Assembly (NCBI GenBank): GCA_014843695.1
Contig: CM026391.1
Coordinates: 14,071,365 to 14,135,364, forward strand
DNA: 64,000 nucleotides
Source: Archivesica marissinica
Lineage: Eukaryota; Mollusca; Bivalvia; Venerida; Vesicomyidae
Reading direction: 5' to 3'
Shown: in pieces, positions 20,247 to 31,314 of the stretch
Layout: each line of letters starts with the position of its first letter
How positions within the stretch are numbered: the first letter of the stretch is position 1
Translations under genes and position numbers: made by a program
The notes under the pieces: model-generated
What the model was told of the DNA's origin: nothing
Database searches by the model: none
The model's input: the letters and a program-made list of their open reading frames with translations, nothing else

Positions 20247-20526
20247 CAGGGTTCATTCTAGGTCAGAATTTTTGGGAGAAGTGAGAAAGCGCGTGATTGC
20301 TTCCTTAAATGGTGTTCTTTAATATACTTCTGCAAAATAGGGTTAAAATGAAGGAGTGATTTATAATGGGCCAGTGTATCTTACTAGACAAAATTTTGTT
20401 TGAAATCGTAAAAACCAAAAAACATTTTTTTAAATTTTTATTAGGGAGAAGTGGGGCCCCCAGAGGGCGAAGTTAGGGTCCCTAGGGCGACAATTTCGCC
20501 CACATCGCCCTCTAAACTGATCCCTG
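20247..20526. mobile_element. CAGGG-ended element, intact 280-bp copy
   Basis: Same ends and interior as 18531-19747 without the nested insert and with a small deletion after 'gggttaaaatg'. Flanks 'ttttca' and 'aatgtc' do not match, so the original duplication has been lost or recombined. Confidence 0.85.
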
Positions 20527-20566
20527 AATGTCGTTTTAAACCATAGGACATACCGACAAATTCAAA

Positions 20567-20780
20567 TAAATTAGTTTAATCATATTTTATTGCTTATTTA
20601 TATACAATACAATTACAAATATAAACCTGATAAATATATAAGCAAAATGATACAACTGCAATGCTATGCTTATACTTGAACACTGCAAGAATACAATCTA
20701 GAAGCAAATGGGTTGGGCAACAAGTTTAACCTACATTAGCGAGTGCCTGCCCCAAAATAAATTTGGTAGACATCGGCAGG
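20567..20780. repeat. Dispersed repeat related to 3314-5440
   Basis: Starts 'agtttaatcatattttattg' like the 91-bp repeat and reaches 'gcaaatgggttgggcaacaag' like 5325. It shows the two parts are normally about 130 bp apart when no MULE is inserted. Confidence 0.65.
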
Positions 20781-20839
20781 ATCCAAGTTATATTAAATTC
20801 CGACAAATTATTTCAGATCGGCTAATGCTTACAGGTGAT

Positions 20840-21372
20840 ATGCACGCAAGTTACATAGTGACCCATGGAATCCCGGCGGTAGGACGGATTCGGTGTCTGC
20901 TGCATAACTGAAGGGTTGCAAGTTACATAATACTAACTCATGGAATCTCGGCGGTGTGACGGATTCGGTGTCTGCTGCATAACTGAAGGGTTGCAAGTTA
21001 CATAGTACTAACTCATGGAATCTCGGCGGTGTGACGGATTCGGTGTCTGCTGCATAACTGAAGGGCTGCAAGTTACATAGTACTAACTCATGGAATCTCG
21101 GCGGTGTGACGGATTCGGTGTCTGCTGCATAACTGAAGGGCTGCAAGTTACATAGTACTAACTGATGGAATCTCGGCGGTGTGACGGATTCGGTGTCTGC
21201 TGCATAGCTGAAGGGCTGCAAGTTACATAGTACTAACTCATGGAATCACGGCGGTGTGACGGATTCGGTGTCTGCTGCATAGCTGAAGGGCTGCAAGTTA
21301 CATAGTACTAACTCATGGAATCTCGGCGGTGTGACGGATACGGTGTCTGCTGCATAACTGAAGGGCTGCAAG
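20840..21372. repeat. 75-bp minisatellite, seven units
   Basis: Period exactly 75 bp, with 'catggaatctcggcggtgtg', 'acggattcggtgtctgctgc' and 'ataactgaagggctgcaagt'. The last unit passes directly into 'ttgagcctcattagaagca', the body of a diverged SINE-B. The array may thus be an expansion of that SINE's head. Confidence 0.9.
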
Positions 21373-21737
21373 TTTGAGCCTCATTAGAAGCATGGTGGTG
21401 GTGTCCTTAGGCAAAACATTTGATACACATTGCATTTGTTTGTTCAGGTTTTACGCCTGCGTTAGCACCATTTTGGGCTATATCGCTGGCGGGCAGCACC
21501 TTTCCTGGGCAGGCTCCAGCGGTTAACCAGTACTTGGTGCACAAACATCCGTAAGAAACTGCCAACATTATCATATAAATGAGACACGACCTGAGCGGGG
21601 CTCAAACCCGTGACCATCAATGATGATAGGTTACCGTGGTATTTACAAGTCAGCGACCGTAACCACGGAGGTGGACGGACCAATACACATTGTGACTTCT
21701 CTTTCCCTCATGTTGATGGAATGAGATATAAAGAGTA
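21373..21737 (+). mobile_element. Diverged SINE-B interrupted by SINE-G
   Basis: Left part 21373-21422 ('gagcctc', 'gtccttaggcaaaacattt') and right part 21693-21737 ('tctctttccctcatgttgatg') are the two halves of a family-B body. The 250-bp insert between them is bounded by a 10-bp duplication. Confidence 0.7.
21433..21682 (-). mobile_element. SINE-G with 10-bp target duplication
   Basis: Exact duplication 'atacacattg' at 21423-21432 and 21683-21692. On the minus strand the head reads CCACCTCCGTGGTTACGGTC, later GGGTTTGAGCCCCGCTCAG, giving A- and B-box-like elements. The insertion is younger than the SINE-B it splits. Confidence 0.85.
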
Positions 21738-21742
21738 ATTTA

Positions 21743-21958
21743 CCCATTCAACATACCTCTAAATAGGCTTACAAAAGGTGTAGATCCAGATGAGCCGGCT
21801 CGTGACGAGCCGTCTCATCAGGATCTGCACTTTTTGCCAGAAATATTACTATTATTAGACAAAATTACCCATTTTCATAAATGAACTGGTCCAAATGTAA
21901 TTTTCTTATTAATTTATTGGTCTAAAAAATAGTCCATTTCAGTTACTTGTTGAATGGA
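21743..21958 (-). mobile_element. TTAA-type MITE family P, copy 2
   Basis: Same body as 13788-14020, including the 'gagccggctcgtgacgagcc' palindrome. The ends are eroded: 'cccattcaaca' and 'tgttgaatgga', with left target TTTA. Confidence 0.8.
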
Positions 21959-22250
21959 TTAACCTAAAAGTTGAGAATACATTGTCTGCAATCAAACTAA
22001 AATAAATTTGTATAATCTAATTTAAGCTACTGTTCCCACAATTTCAATCGTTTTTCATTCCTATAATGATATTTGTAAAGCAATTATTATCTTGTTCTAT
22101 TCTGGGCTAATAACCCATGTTTATTGAGAATTCTACATAATAGCAAATGGAATTTCATATATGGCTTATCCATACAGGATATAGTGTTTGAGGGAAAGGC
22201 GCTATTGATTTTCAATGTTAGAATTTTGACACATCTATAAAGTAACTTAA

Positions 22251-22486
22251 CCCATTCAACACCAAGTAACTCACATGGACTGGTCCATGATATTTTTAGA
22301 CCAATAAATTAATAACAAAATTACATTTGGATCAGTTCATTTATCAAAATGGGTAAACAAAATTCTCAAAATAGTTATATTACTTGAAAAAAGTGCAGAT
22401 CCTGATGAGACGGCTCATCACGAGTCGGCTCATCTGGATCTACACTTTTTTGTAAGCCAATTTAGAGGTCTGTGGTGTTGAAAGGG
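22251..22486 (+). mobile_element. TTAA-type MITE family P, copy 3
   Basis: Clean TTAA on both sides (22247-22250 and 22487-22490), with ends 'cccattcaacacca' and 'tggtgttgaaaggg' and the central hairpin. The 41-bp array begins almost at its right end. Confidence 0.9.
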
Positions 22487-22499
22487 TTAATTTGAACAT

Positions 22500-23440
22500 A
22501 TCTGGCAAGTGACTGGCAGAATTGTTGAGTGCTAGGGTCATGACAAATCACTGGCAGAATGCTTGATTCCTTAGAGCCATGATAAAAGTCACTGGCAGAA
22601 TGCTTGATTCCTTAGAGCCATGATAAAAGTCACTGGCAGAATGCTTGATTCCTTAGAGCCATGATAAAAGTCACTGGCAGAATGCTTGATTCCTTAGAGG
22701 CATGATAAAAGTCACTGGCAGAATGCTTAATTCATTAGAGCCATGATAAAAGTCACTGGCAGAATGCTTGATTCCTTAGAGTCCTGGTAAAAGTCACTGG
22801 CAGAATGCTTAATTCCTTAGATCCTTAGAGTCCTGGTAAAAGTCACTGGCAGAATGCTTAATTCCTTAGAGCCATGATAAAAGTCACTGGCAGAATGCTT
22901 GATTCCTTGGAGCCACGATAAAAGTCACTGGCAGAATGGTTAATTCCTTAGAGCCATGATAAAAGTCACTGGCAGAATGGTTAATTCCTTAGAGGCATGA
23001 TAAAAGTCACTGGCAGAATGCTTGATTCTTTAGAGGCATGATAAAAGTCACTGGCAGAATGCTTAATTCCTTAGAGGCATGATAAAAGTCACTGGCAGAA
23101 TGCTTGATTCCTTAGAGCCATGGTAAAAGTCACTGGCAGAATGCTTAATTCCTTAGAGCCATGATAAAAGTCACTGGCAGAATGCTTAATTCCTTAGAAT
23201 CCTGGTAAAAGTCACTGGCAGAATGCTTAATTCCTTAGAATCCTGGTAAAAGTCACTGGCAGAATGCTTGATTCCTTAGAGCCATGATAAAAGTCACTGG
23301 CAGAATGCGTAATTAATTCCTTAGAATCCTGGTAAAAGTCACTGGCAGGATGCTTAATACCTTAGAGCCATGATAAAAGTCACTGGCAGAATGCTTGATT
23401 CCTTGGAGCCACGATAAAAGTCACTGGCATAATGCTTGAT
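22500..23440. repeat. 41-bp minisatellite, about 22 units
   Basis: Units contain 'aaaagtcactggcagaatgc' then 'ttgattccttagagccatga'. Variants include 'agaggcatga' and 'agaatcctgg'. One unit carries a repeated 'ttagatcc'. Confidence 0.93.
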
Positions 23441-23849
23441 TCCTTGAATCCTATTAATTAAAATTGTTAATTTCGTACATGTACGCGTAGAATTTAATAT
23501 GATACTCTGGCCTTTTCACACCAATCCAATATTAATAATAATGGACTGTAAGTATAAAGGTATGACGTCACAACACTGTTTTAAGCATAGGATATAAGCC
23601 GGAAACGAAGCGCCGAAGACAGTACCAATATTTGACATATTGGATCCATTTGAGACTTATATCTTACTTAAAACACACACTTCAAACAAGATCTTACTAA
23701 TTAAATTTGTTAATTTCGTAATAGGATTTAATATAATGCTCTGGTCTTTTGAAAGCAGTCCAATATTAATAATAATGTTGTACATGTACGCGTAGAATTT
23801 AATATAATACTCTGGCCTTTTCACAAAAGTCCAATATTAATAATAATGG
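23441..23849. repeat. Dispersed repeat around 'ctctggccttttcacac', two internal copies
   Basis: 'gtacgcgtagaatttaat', 'ctctggccttttcac' and 'ccaatattaataataatgga' occur twice here and once at 46020-46110, followed by 'gtatgacgtcac'. It includes CRE-like TGACGTCA. The family continues on the far side of the hAT-like insertion (24547 onward). Confidence 0.65.
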
Positions 23850-23857
23850 ACTGCAAG

Positions 23858-24546
23858 TAGTGATAAAACGATTATCGCTAAGTCGCCGGCATGAACATTG
23901 GCAATAATCGATTGTGAAAATGTGTAATCGATTAATCTTTATTTTTGTCTCTTACTTTCATGTTTGTTTATACCTCAAATAAAACCACGATTTACTATTG
24001 GCTGTATTTTATTAGCATTGCACGTTTGCAACAACAATTCTAATTGTATCTAGTACTAGACTTTTCACTAGTATGTCACTAAGCGTTCTGTCCTCTATTA
24101 ACTTAAAAACTAATTTTATATCAGGTGGCAGTCTACTAACTTAAAGTCTAGTACTCAGATGTAGCTGAGTAACTAATTTGTCGAAAGTAAGTAAGTAATT
24201 TATTAGTACTAAATAGATTGTTAAACTCACAAATTAGATTGAATGATTTTGATTTATAAATATATCAATTGCCCGATTAATAATCAATTATCTAATCGGT
24301 TTACCCGTCCGATTATTCCGATTAATCAATTATGGATTTTGAAACCGATGCACATCACTAATCATAAGCCCATGAGGCTGGCTGTTGTTATGTATTGTTT
24401 TGTATTGATTTTATGTACAAAAGTAAGTAGTGTTTGTTTATTATAATGTCACCTCTATTTAATTTCCCGATTAATAATCAATTATCTAATCGGTTTACCC
24501 GTCTGATTATTCCGATTATGGATTTTGAAACGGATGCACAACACTA
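23858..24546. mobile_element. hAT-like element, with duplicated right end
   Basis: Left end 'tagtgataaaacgattatc'. The right end 'gatgcacatcacta' occurs at 24345-24358 and in a second version 'gatgcacaacacta' at 24533-24546. Flanks 'actgcaag' (23850-23857) and 'actgcaaa' (24547-24554) give a 7/8 match to an 8-bp duplication around the longer version. A second copy lies at 62706-63237. Confidence 0.75.
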
Positions 24547-24589
24547 ACTGCAAATACAAAAGTATGACGTCACGACAGTGTTTTAAATC

Positions 24590-25175
24590 AGGATACATGA
24601 TGGGCTCCCAGTTTGATGACATAAATTTGTTATACCAACGACTATTATTTGTATTATTTCGGTATCTCAGTTGGAATATTATCTTCTTAAAAATAGAAAA
24701 TTAATTCTGTTTTTGTAATTTATGAGCAAGAATTATATGGAGGAAGAATGTCATTCCTACAAAGAATTGATAATATTTATTTCCTGTGCAGAATACTGTA
24801 TTCAATGGCAGGAATGACCCTCAACTCATCCATCAGCTACTTTTGATAGAAAATCTATGACAAAATACCATTATATTCTCAGAAATTTCACGCATCAAAC
24901 AGATCCTATCCAATATTTTAAAGATACATTTCAGGACATACCAGAAATTCTTGTTGTGTAAGAAATGTGCCATTAATGGAATTAATAACCTGTTTTTGCG
25001 CTACGGTTGAAGCATATTTCCATAAAAAGAGTACTGAAAGTTAATTTTCTCTGTTGCATTGTTTATCGATCTTGGCACGACTTAAGTGGTTTCTCCAAAA
25101 ACAATCACACATTATCACACTAGCAATCACACAAGCATCATTATAATCACAACAATAACATGTCAGGCAATCGTG
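24590..25175. other. No recognisable feature
   Basis: AT-rich sequence before the 20-bp satellite. No ORF or repeat of note. Confidence 0.5.
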
Positions 25176-25184
25176 CCTACACAT

Positions 25185-27345
25185 GCTTTACAATGCAGAC
25201 AGTGACAGTGTGCAACGGAAGCAGTGATTGTGCAATGTAGACAGTGGCTAGGCAATGCATGCGGTGATGGTGCAAAGCAGGCAGAGACTGTGTAATGTAG
25301 ACATTGGCTGTGCAGAGCAGACAGTGATGGTGCAATGCAGGCATTGATGGTGCAATGCAGACAGTGACTGTGCAATGCAGGCAGTGGTGGTGCAATGTAG
25401 ATAGTAACTGTGCAATGCAGGCAGTGATGGTGCAATGTAGATAGTAACTGTGCAATGCAGGCAGTGATGGTGCAATGTAGATAGTAACTGTGCAATGCAG
25501 GCAGTGATGGTGCAATGCAGGCAGTGGTGGTGCAATGTAGATAGTAACTGTGCAATGCAGGCAGTGATGGTGCAATGTAGATAGTAACTGTGCAATGCAG
25601 GCAATGATGGTGCAATGTAGATATTAAATGTGCAATGCAGGCAGTGATGGTGCAATGTAGATAGTAACTGTGCAATGCAGGCAGTGATGGTGCAATGTAG
25701 ATAGTAACTGTGCAATGCAGGCAGTGATGGTGCAATGTAGATAGTAACTGTGCAATGCAGGCAGTGATGGTGCAGTGTAGATAGTAACTGTGCAATGCAG
25801 ACAGTGATGGTGCAATGTAGATAGTAACTGTGCAATGCAGGCAGTGATGGTGCAATGTAGATAGTAACTGTGCAATGCATGCAGTGATGGTGCAATGTAG
25901 ATAGTAACTGTGCAATGCAGGCAGTGATGGTGCAATGCAGATAGTAACTGTGCAATGCAGGCAGTGGTGGTGCAATGTAGATAGTAACTGTGCAATGCAG
26001 GCAGTGATGGTGCAATGTAGATAGTAACTGTGCAATGCAGGCAGTGATGGTGCAATGTAGATAGTAACTGTGCAATGCAGGCAGTGATGGTGCAATGTAG
26101 ATAGTAACTGTGCAATGCAGGCAGTGATGGTGCAATGTAGATAGTAACTGTGCAATGCAGGCAGTGATGGTGCAATGTAGATAGTAACTGTGCAATGCAG
26201 GCAGTGGTGGTGCAATGTAGATAGTAACTGTGCAATGCAGGCAGTGATGGTGCAATGTAGATAGTAACTGTGCAATGCAGGCAGTGATGGTGCAATGTAG
26301 ATAGTAACTGTGCAATGCAGGCAGTGATGGTGCAATGTAGATAGTAACTGTGCAATGCAGGCAGTGATGGTGCAATGCAGACAGTAACTGTGCAATACAG
26401 GCAGTGATGGTGCAATGCAGGCAGTGAATGTGCAATACAGGCAGTGATGGTGCAATGCAGGCATTGATGGTGCAATGCAGGCAGTGGTGGTGCAATGCAG
26501 ATAGTAACTGTGCAATGCAGGCAGTGATGGTGCAATGCAGACAGTGATGGTGCAATGCAGACAGTGATGGTGCAATGCTGGCAGTGAATGTGCAATGCAG
26601 ACAGTGACTGTGCAAAGCAGGCAGTAACTGTGCAAAGCAGGCAGTGGTGGTGCAAAGCAGGCAGTGATGGTGCAATGCAGGCAGTGGTGGTGCAATGTAG
26701 ATAGTAACTGTGCAATGCAGGCAGTGATGGTGCAATGCAGACAGTGATGGTGCAATGTAGATAGTAACTGTGCAATGCAGGCAGTGATGGTGCAATGCAG
26801 GCAGTGATGGTGCAATGTAGATAGTAACTGTGCAATGCAGGCAGTGATGGTGCAATGCAGGCAGTGGTGGTGCAATGCTGGCAGTGAATGTGCAATACAG
26901 GCAGTGATGGTGCAATGCAGACAGTGATGGTGCAATGCTGGCAGTGAATGTGCAATGCAGGCAGTAACTGTGCAATGCAGGCAGTAACTGTGCAATGCAG
27001 GCAGTGATGGTGCAATGCAGGCAGTGATGGTGCAATGCAGGCAGTGATGGTGCAATGCAGGCAGTGATGGTGCAATGCAGGCAGTGAATGTGCAATGCAG
27101 GCAGTAACTGTGCAATGCAGGCAGTAACTGTGCAATGCAGGCAGTGATGGTGCAATGCAGGCAGTGATGGTGCAATGCAGGCAGTGATGGTGCAATGCAG
27201 GCAGTAACTGTGCAATGCAGGCAGTGATGGTGCAATGCAGGCAGTGATGGTGCAATGCAGGCAGTGAATGTGCAATGCAGGCAGTAACTGTGCAATGCAG
27301 GCAGTGATGGTGCAATGCAGGCAGTGACTGTGTAATGCAAGCAGA
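25185..27345. repeat. 20-bp satellite with 40-bp higher-order unit
   Basis: Basic unit 'gcagtgatggtgcaatgcag'. Over 25380-26400 it alternates with 'atagtaactgtgcaatgcag' as a 40-bp dimer. Over 2 kb the 20-bp register is kept with essentially no indels. All three minus frames stay open for 563-725 codons because the unit has no stop on that strand. I do not call these as genes. Confidence 0.95.
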
Positions 27346-27439
27346 GATTGTGGGTACTGTACTGAAATGTAGGTACTGATGGTGCTACGCATTTAGTGAT
27401 GGTGAAATGAAGTTGAGGAGGATGACAGTATGTATATAT

Positions 27440-27637
27440 GTTCCATTAATGTCAAACCCCTTTCGGGGACCTAGACATGTTTTCCTGGGCATGCTTAGCC
27501 AAACATAGTGGTTAACCAGTACTAAGCAATGTATGTGAGGTGCCTTGCTCAATGACACTACATACGTGGCCTGACTGAGTATCGAACCCGGACCGTTCGA
27601 GTCCAAATCCGACGCTCTACCATTGGACCACGGATGC
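27440..27637 (-). mobile_element. SINE-C, minus strand
   Basis: On the minus strand, GCATCCGTGGTCCAATGG (A box) is followed by GGGTTCGATACTC (B box), then 'ggcacctcacatac'-type body and a 'ccgaaaggggtttgacatt' tail. A plus-strand copy lies at 35988-36192. Confidence 0.88.
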
Positions 27638-27895
27638 CACACGGTATATGAATATGCCTTTATCCTTATAAATATGCTCTATGACAATATAAAGATTTCA
27701 CATTCATGAAGTATGAAAAAAGTACTCAATTTTAAAATTCCAATACAGCCTGAAAAAACGACTTCTCGCAGATTTCACATGTATTCCCTTCAGCCCTGTA
27801 TTGTATAAATGAATAACGACAATGCAGGATGATTTTATTCCTTAATTCTAACACGACCCAGCTAATAACATACATACTTGTAGAACAAAATCTAT

Positions 27896-28324
27896 CTCGG
27901 GTTATTCTGCGATATACCTACCTTGAACTATGCTGCGCGCGCACTGTGTTTTGGCTATTCCATTTATACAATGCGTGTAAAGTTTTATGAATGAAAGTCA
28001 CGTGATGTTTGTAAATACTATCGTGGGAATTCGCGGAAGTGAGCTATTTTTAGAATCAGATAATCTCTTGTCCGTCTTGTTTTTCTGTTAAGTAACGTTT
28101 CAGTTACTATTCTGTACATTTTTATTTGACAAAATAAATAAAATTATTGATCAGTTACAACTTTTGTTCATTTATGCATTTATGTCATTACCCCTTACGC
28201 GGGAGGAAATTTCGAAAGCCAAATGCACAGCGTTTGAAGAAAATACTCCTTTGATTCTCGTAGTAAGTCGTGTTAGAATCGAAATAAAAAGTATCAACCG
28301 TGGTATATCGCAGAATAACCCGAG
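27896..28324. mobile_element. TIR element ending 'ctcgggttattctgcgat'
   Basis: 23-bp inverted ends at 27896-27918 and 28302-28324. A third copy of the end lies inverted just outside (28384-28408), making a separate hairpin. No target duplication or transposase is apparent. The 61-codon frame inside has no domain. Confidence 0.6.
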
Positions 28325-28420
28325 TTTGAAGTTCTTCAACTGCCTTTGACCTTCGTGATATATTTCTACGCATAAGAACTTCAAACTCGGGTTATTCTGC
28401 GATATACCATTGTTGATACT
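28290..28420. repeat. Near-perfect inverted repeat, arms of 36-47 bp
   Basis: Arms 28301-28336 and 28374-28409 are exact complements ('tggtatatcgcagaataacc', then 'cgagtttgaagttctt') around a 37-bp loop. Imperfect pairing extends outward through 'agtatcaac'. Confidence 0.9.
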
Positions 28421-28452
28421 TATTATTTCTTAAATAATATTGCCAGTCGGTT

Positions 28453-28540
28453 ATAATTCATCAGGGCATCATAACAAAAATGGTATCATACTTAGTCCAT
28501 TTTTAGAAGCCATTTTGTTATTAATCCCTCTGATGAATTA
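28453..28540. repeat. Short inverted repeat
   Basis: 'aattcatcagggcatcataa' near the left pairs loosely with 'ttattaatccctctgatgaa' at the right. Probably a small fold-back element. Confidence 0.6.
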
Positions 28541-28660
28541 CATTATGCTAATACAATGAACACACTTGAATATGTAACTGATGTCACGTGATGTAAATAA
28601 ATATATTATATATTACGTATTATATGATTATGTACTATGTACAAGTCTGATAATAAAATG

Positions 28661-28684
28661 TTGTTGTTGTTGTTGTTGTTGTTG
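28661..28684. repeat. (TTG)n microsatellite
   Basis: Eight TTG/TGT triplets directly after an AATAAAATG. This is the kind of simple tail found at the 3' end of retroposons, though I cannot identify the parent element. Confidence 0.8.
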
Positions 28685-28759
28685 CTGATGTAAAAAATCA
28701 ACAACAAACAAAAGCCCATGTAATCTAGTTTTATATTTTATATATATACATAGCCATTA

Positions 28760-29003
28760 AGTTTAAACTTTATATATTTTACAACGATCGCGAAACAAGC
28801 TTCCACAACTTATATTAATCACTCTCGTTGGCGCGAATGAAAGCATGAATGTGGTGTGGGAGGAAACCGGAGTACCCGGAGAAAACCCACCTGTCCGATC
28901 TGGCGACTACCGTACCATCTCATATACTTCCCGGTCCGAGGATCGAACCCGGGTTGCTTTGGTGAGAATCGAGCGTGCTAACCACTATGCTAATCGGACA
29001 GCC
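28760..29003 (-). mobile_element. SINE-A, full length with 12-bp target duplication
   Basis: Duplication 'acatagccatta' at 28748-28759 and 29004-29015. Minus-strand order: tRNA-like head (TAGCATAGTGGTTAGC, then GGGTTCGATCC), core with 'gggtactccggtttcctccc', and tail. This intact copy defines the family's 244-bp length and single-copy core. Confidence 0.93.
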
Positions 29004-29265
29004 ACATAGCCATTAGACCGTTGACCTGCAAGTGTGACTGTGACATTGAACTGACATGGCAAGGCACTAATAATCCGAAGACAAAATTGCATCAGACAGA
29101 CGAAATTGTATTGCATGCAATTGTCTCATATTCTGTGCCACCAATTTTAATGATGCACGCTAAAATTGATATATTCACTTTATTTTCTTTGCTATTATGA
29201 TTTGATATGGAAAAATGGAGCGACCGAAATAACTTCTGTTCTAGACAAAATAAAATTATAAATTG

Positions 29266-29861
29266 CTGGGCTCAACCTAGGTCAGAATATTTGGGAGAAG
29301 TTAGAAAGCACGCAAGTGGGTCCTTAAATGGTATTACAGTCAAACTTCGTTGCCTCAAACTCGAGTGGTCCGTGAATAATTGTTCAGAATATTTGGGAGA
29401 CGTTAGAAAGCATGTGATTGGGTCCTTAAATGGTATTACAGTCGAACTTCGTTGCCTCAAACTCGAGTGGTCCGTGAATAATTGTTCAAGGGGTGGTTGG
29501 AGTCAAGGAGTCAGTCTCAGTAACACTCAGAGTGACTCTCATGATATTTAGAAATTACGTGCATTAGTAGCTTACTGTTGTTGTATACTGGTTTATCAAT
29601 ACATCCAATATATCCTTCTCTCGTGGTTTGATACGAATCCGTGTTTATATGACGGCATTTCATAATCATGTTAAATGATATTATAATAATATATCATTTT
29701 AGATTTTGAAGAATAGTGCAATGATACAGACAGAGACCCATTCCAGAGTCTCCTCTGGTTCTTTTACGTACACGGCAAAATGTTGTATTATAATTTGTTT
29801 TTGTTTAGAGAGAAGTGGGGCGAAATTATTTCGCCCATGTCACCATCTAGAATGAGCCCTG
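29266..29861. mobile_element. Decayed CAGGG-ended element with internal duplication and a SINE-E fragment
   Basis: Left end 'ctgggctcaacctaggtc' and right end 'ctagaatgagccctg' are eroded family ends. A 112-bp stretch containing 'cagaatatttgggaga' and 'cagtcaaacttcgttgcc' is repeated twice (29283-29506). A SINE-E fragment lies at 29690-29778 (minus). Confidence 0.7.
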
Positions 29862-29924
29862 TATTCTTCTGTTGGATTTATTTTATTTATTTATTTATTT
29901 TAAAATGGATGTAATTGCATAGTT

Positions 29925-30206
29925 TATACAAATTAATTTTAGCTCTATTGCAAAAAACATGTCCATACAACAGTATTTTAGCTCTCGACTTATAATTCCA
30001 GATCCATTGCGATGAGGGAGATAAGAAGCAATGTGGAATTTAAGTACCTTGCCTAAGGGCACAATGGCAATGCCTACAGCTGAGCGCAAACTCCGGGCCT
30101 CTCACACCTGAAGCAAACCGATACCACTGCGCTATCACTGCACTATCACTGCGCTATCACTGCACTATCACTGCGCTATCACTGCACTATCACTGCACTA
30201 TCACGA
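29925..30206 (-). mobile_element. SINE-B with its tRNA head expanded
   Basis: The tail 'tttagctctattgcaaaaa', body 'gatgagggagataagaagca' and 'gtaccttgcctaagggcaca' are family B. The A-box end 'cactgcgctatcac' is then repeated many times (30126-30206). Confidence 0.85.
30126..30206. repeat. 11-bp tandem repeat from the SINE-B A box
   Basis: About seven copies of 'ctatcactgca' or 'ctatcactgcg'. The same word occurs once at the end of the intact SINE-B at 14233-14469 ('cactgcgctatcacgac'). Confidence 0.9.
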
Positions 30207-30470
30207 TTATGATAACAAATATTGATGCAAAATGATTTCTGGCAGATTGCACATCCATGCATCTCTGTTCCAGACAACAGGAAGTAATGTCCAATATAAA
30301 TGTACAATAATGATTAGATAGTTGGCTTAAGCGATTGCTTATCATTGCCGTGGCGACTTCATGAGGACGATGCCGCCAGAAGTATTCCATTTTGGGAGAA
30401 ATCGGTCAAAGTCTATGGTCAGTGGAGTGTTCCTATTGGCTATATACCGCTGTAGAATCCAGACTATGGT
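30207..30470. other. No recognisable feature
   Basis: Sequence between two SINEs; no ORF or repeat is supported. Confidence 0.4.
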
Positions 30471-30473
30471 CTA

Positions 30474-30912
30474 CAGACGGATATGTAAGTCCAATGGTTA
30501 ACACGTTAAGTCTGGTAATCCACACTCAACCCTTCCATGTCGGAATACAATGCACACTTGAACATGTTCCATAACTCTGTAAACTTACTTATCTCCCTTT
30601 TGTATATATTCCACAGTATCAGATTCAGACGGATATGTAAGTCCAGTGGTTAAGTTAATCACTGGACTGGTAATCATGGGATCGCAGGTTCGATCCCCGT
30701 CTGACCCTAATAAAATTAACAGTCTTTCAGGTGGGAGTTTAAACCGAGGTCTCGTGTCGGTGCTTTACAATGTGCACGTAAATGAACCAGAGGAAACTCT
30801 GGGATGTATCATTGCACTATCCTCCAAAAATCTAAAATGACTAATCTCTTCAGGAGACATCGCTCATATGGGCAACCAGTAGCGACGATAAATAAACGTA
30901 AAACACACAGTT
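30474..30912 (+). mobile_element. SINE-E, head fragment plus near full copy
   Basis: A head fragment ('gacggatatgtaagtccaat') at 30476 is followed at 30629 by the same head and a complete body ('gggatcgcaggttcgatccc', 'taataaaattaacagtcttt', 'gcgacgataaataaacgta'). The duplicated head suggests an insertion of one copy into another or a local duplication. Confidence 0.8.
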
Positions 30913-31039
30913 AATATGGTCTTGTGTCAATTACCAGATCAAGCATTTCTATCTCGTTGAGTGCAGTGCTATCCTCTAGTTATATACTGGTATGTTTAAT
31001 GTAAAACATCAGTACGTGAGAAATATTGAATATTGAGGC

Positions 31040-31260
31040 TAGCTAGGTAGTTTCAATTGGTTTCCTTTGTTTTTATCATTGTTTCCTTTGTTTTTATCAT
31101 TGTTTCCTTTGTTTTTATCATTGTTTCCTTTGTTTTTATCATTGTTTCCTTTGTTTTTATCATTGTTTCCTTTGTTTTTATCATTGTTTCCTTTGTTTTT
31201 ATCATTGTTTCCTTTGCACGACTGCATTTGTTTTCTCATCTTATAATTATGAAATTATTA
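31040..31260 (+). repeat. Partial R1 repeat with 21-bp array
   Basis: The array 31057-31217 has seven or more exact copies of 'tttcctttgtttttatcattg'. Both flanks ('tcaattgg' before; 'tttcctttgcac', 'cttataattatgaaattatt' after) match the R1 repeat at 1380-1470, where the motif is present about 1.5 times. Expansion happened inside R1. Confidence 0.9.
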
Positions 31261-31314
31261 ATTCCAGACAGATGACATACTGTACAAAATTGTATTGCAA
31301 ATTTTATTTTCCCT

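Noticed and set aside
25163..27392. Minus ORFs of 725, 714 and 563 codons
   Set aside because: All three minus frames are open at once over the 20-bp array, which shows that the repeat unit, not protein selection, keeps them open.
28164..28384. Overlapping 60-70-codon ORFs on both strands
   Set aside because: They span the hairpin and a TIR end, show no domain, and overlap on both strands.
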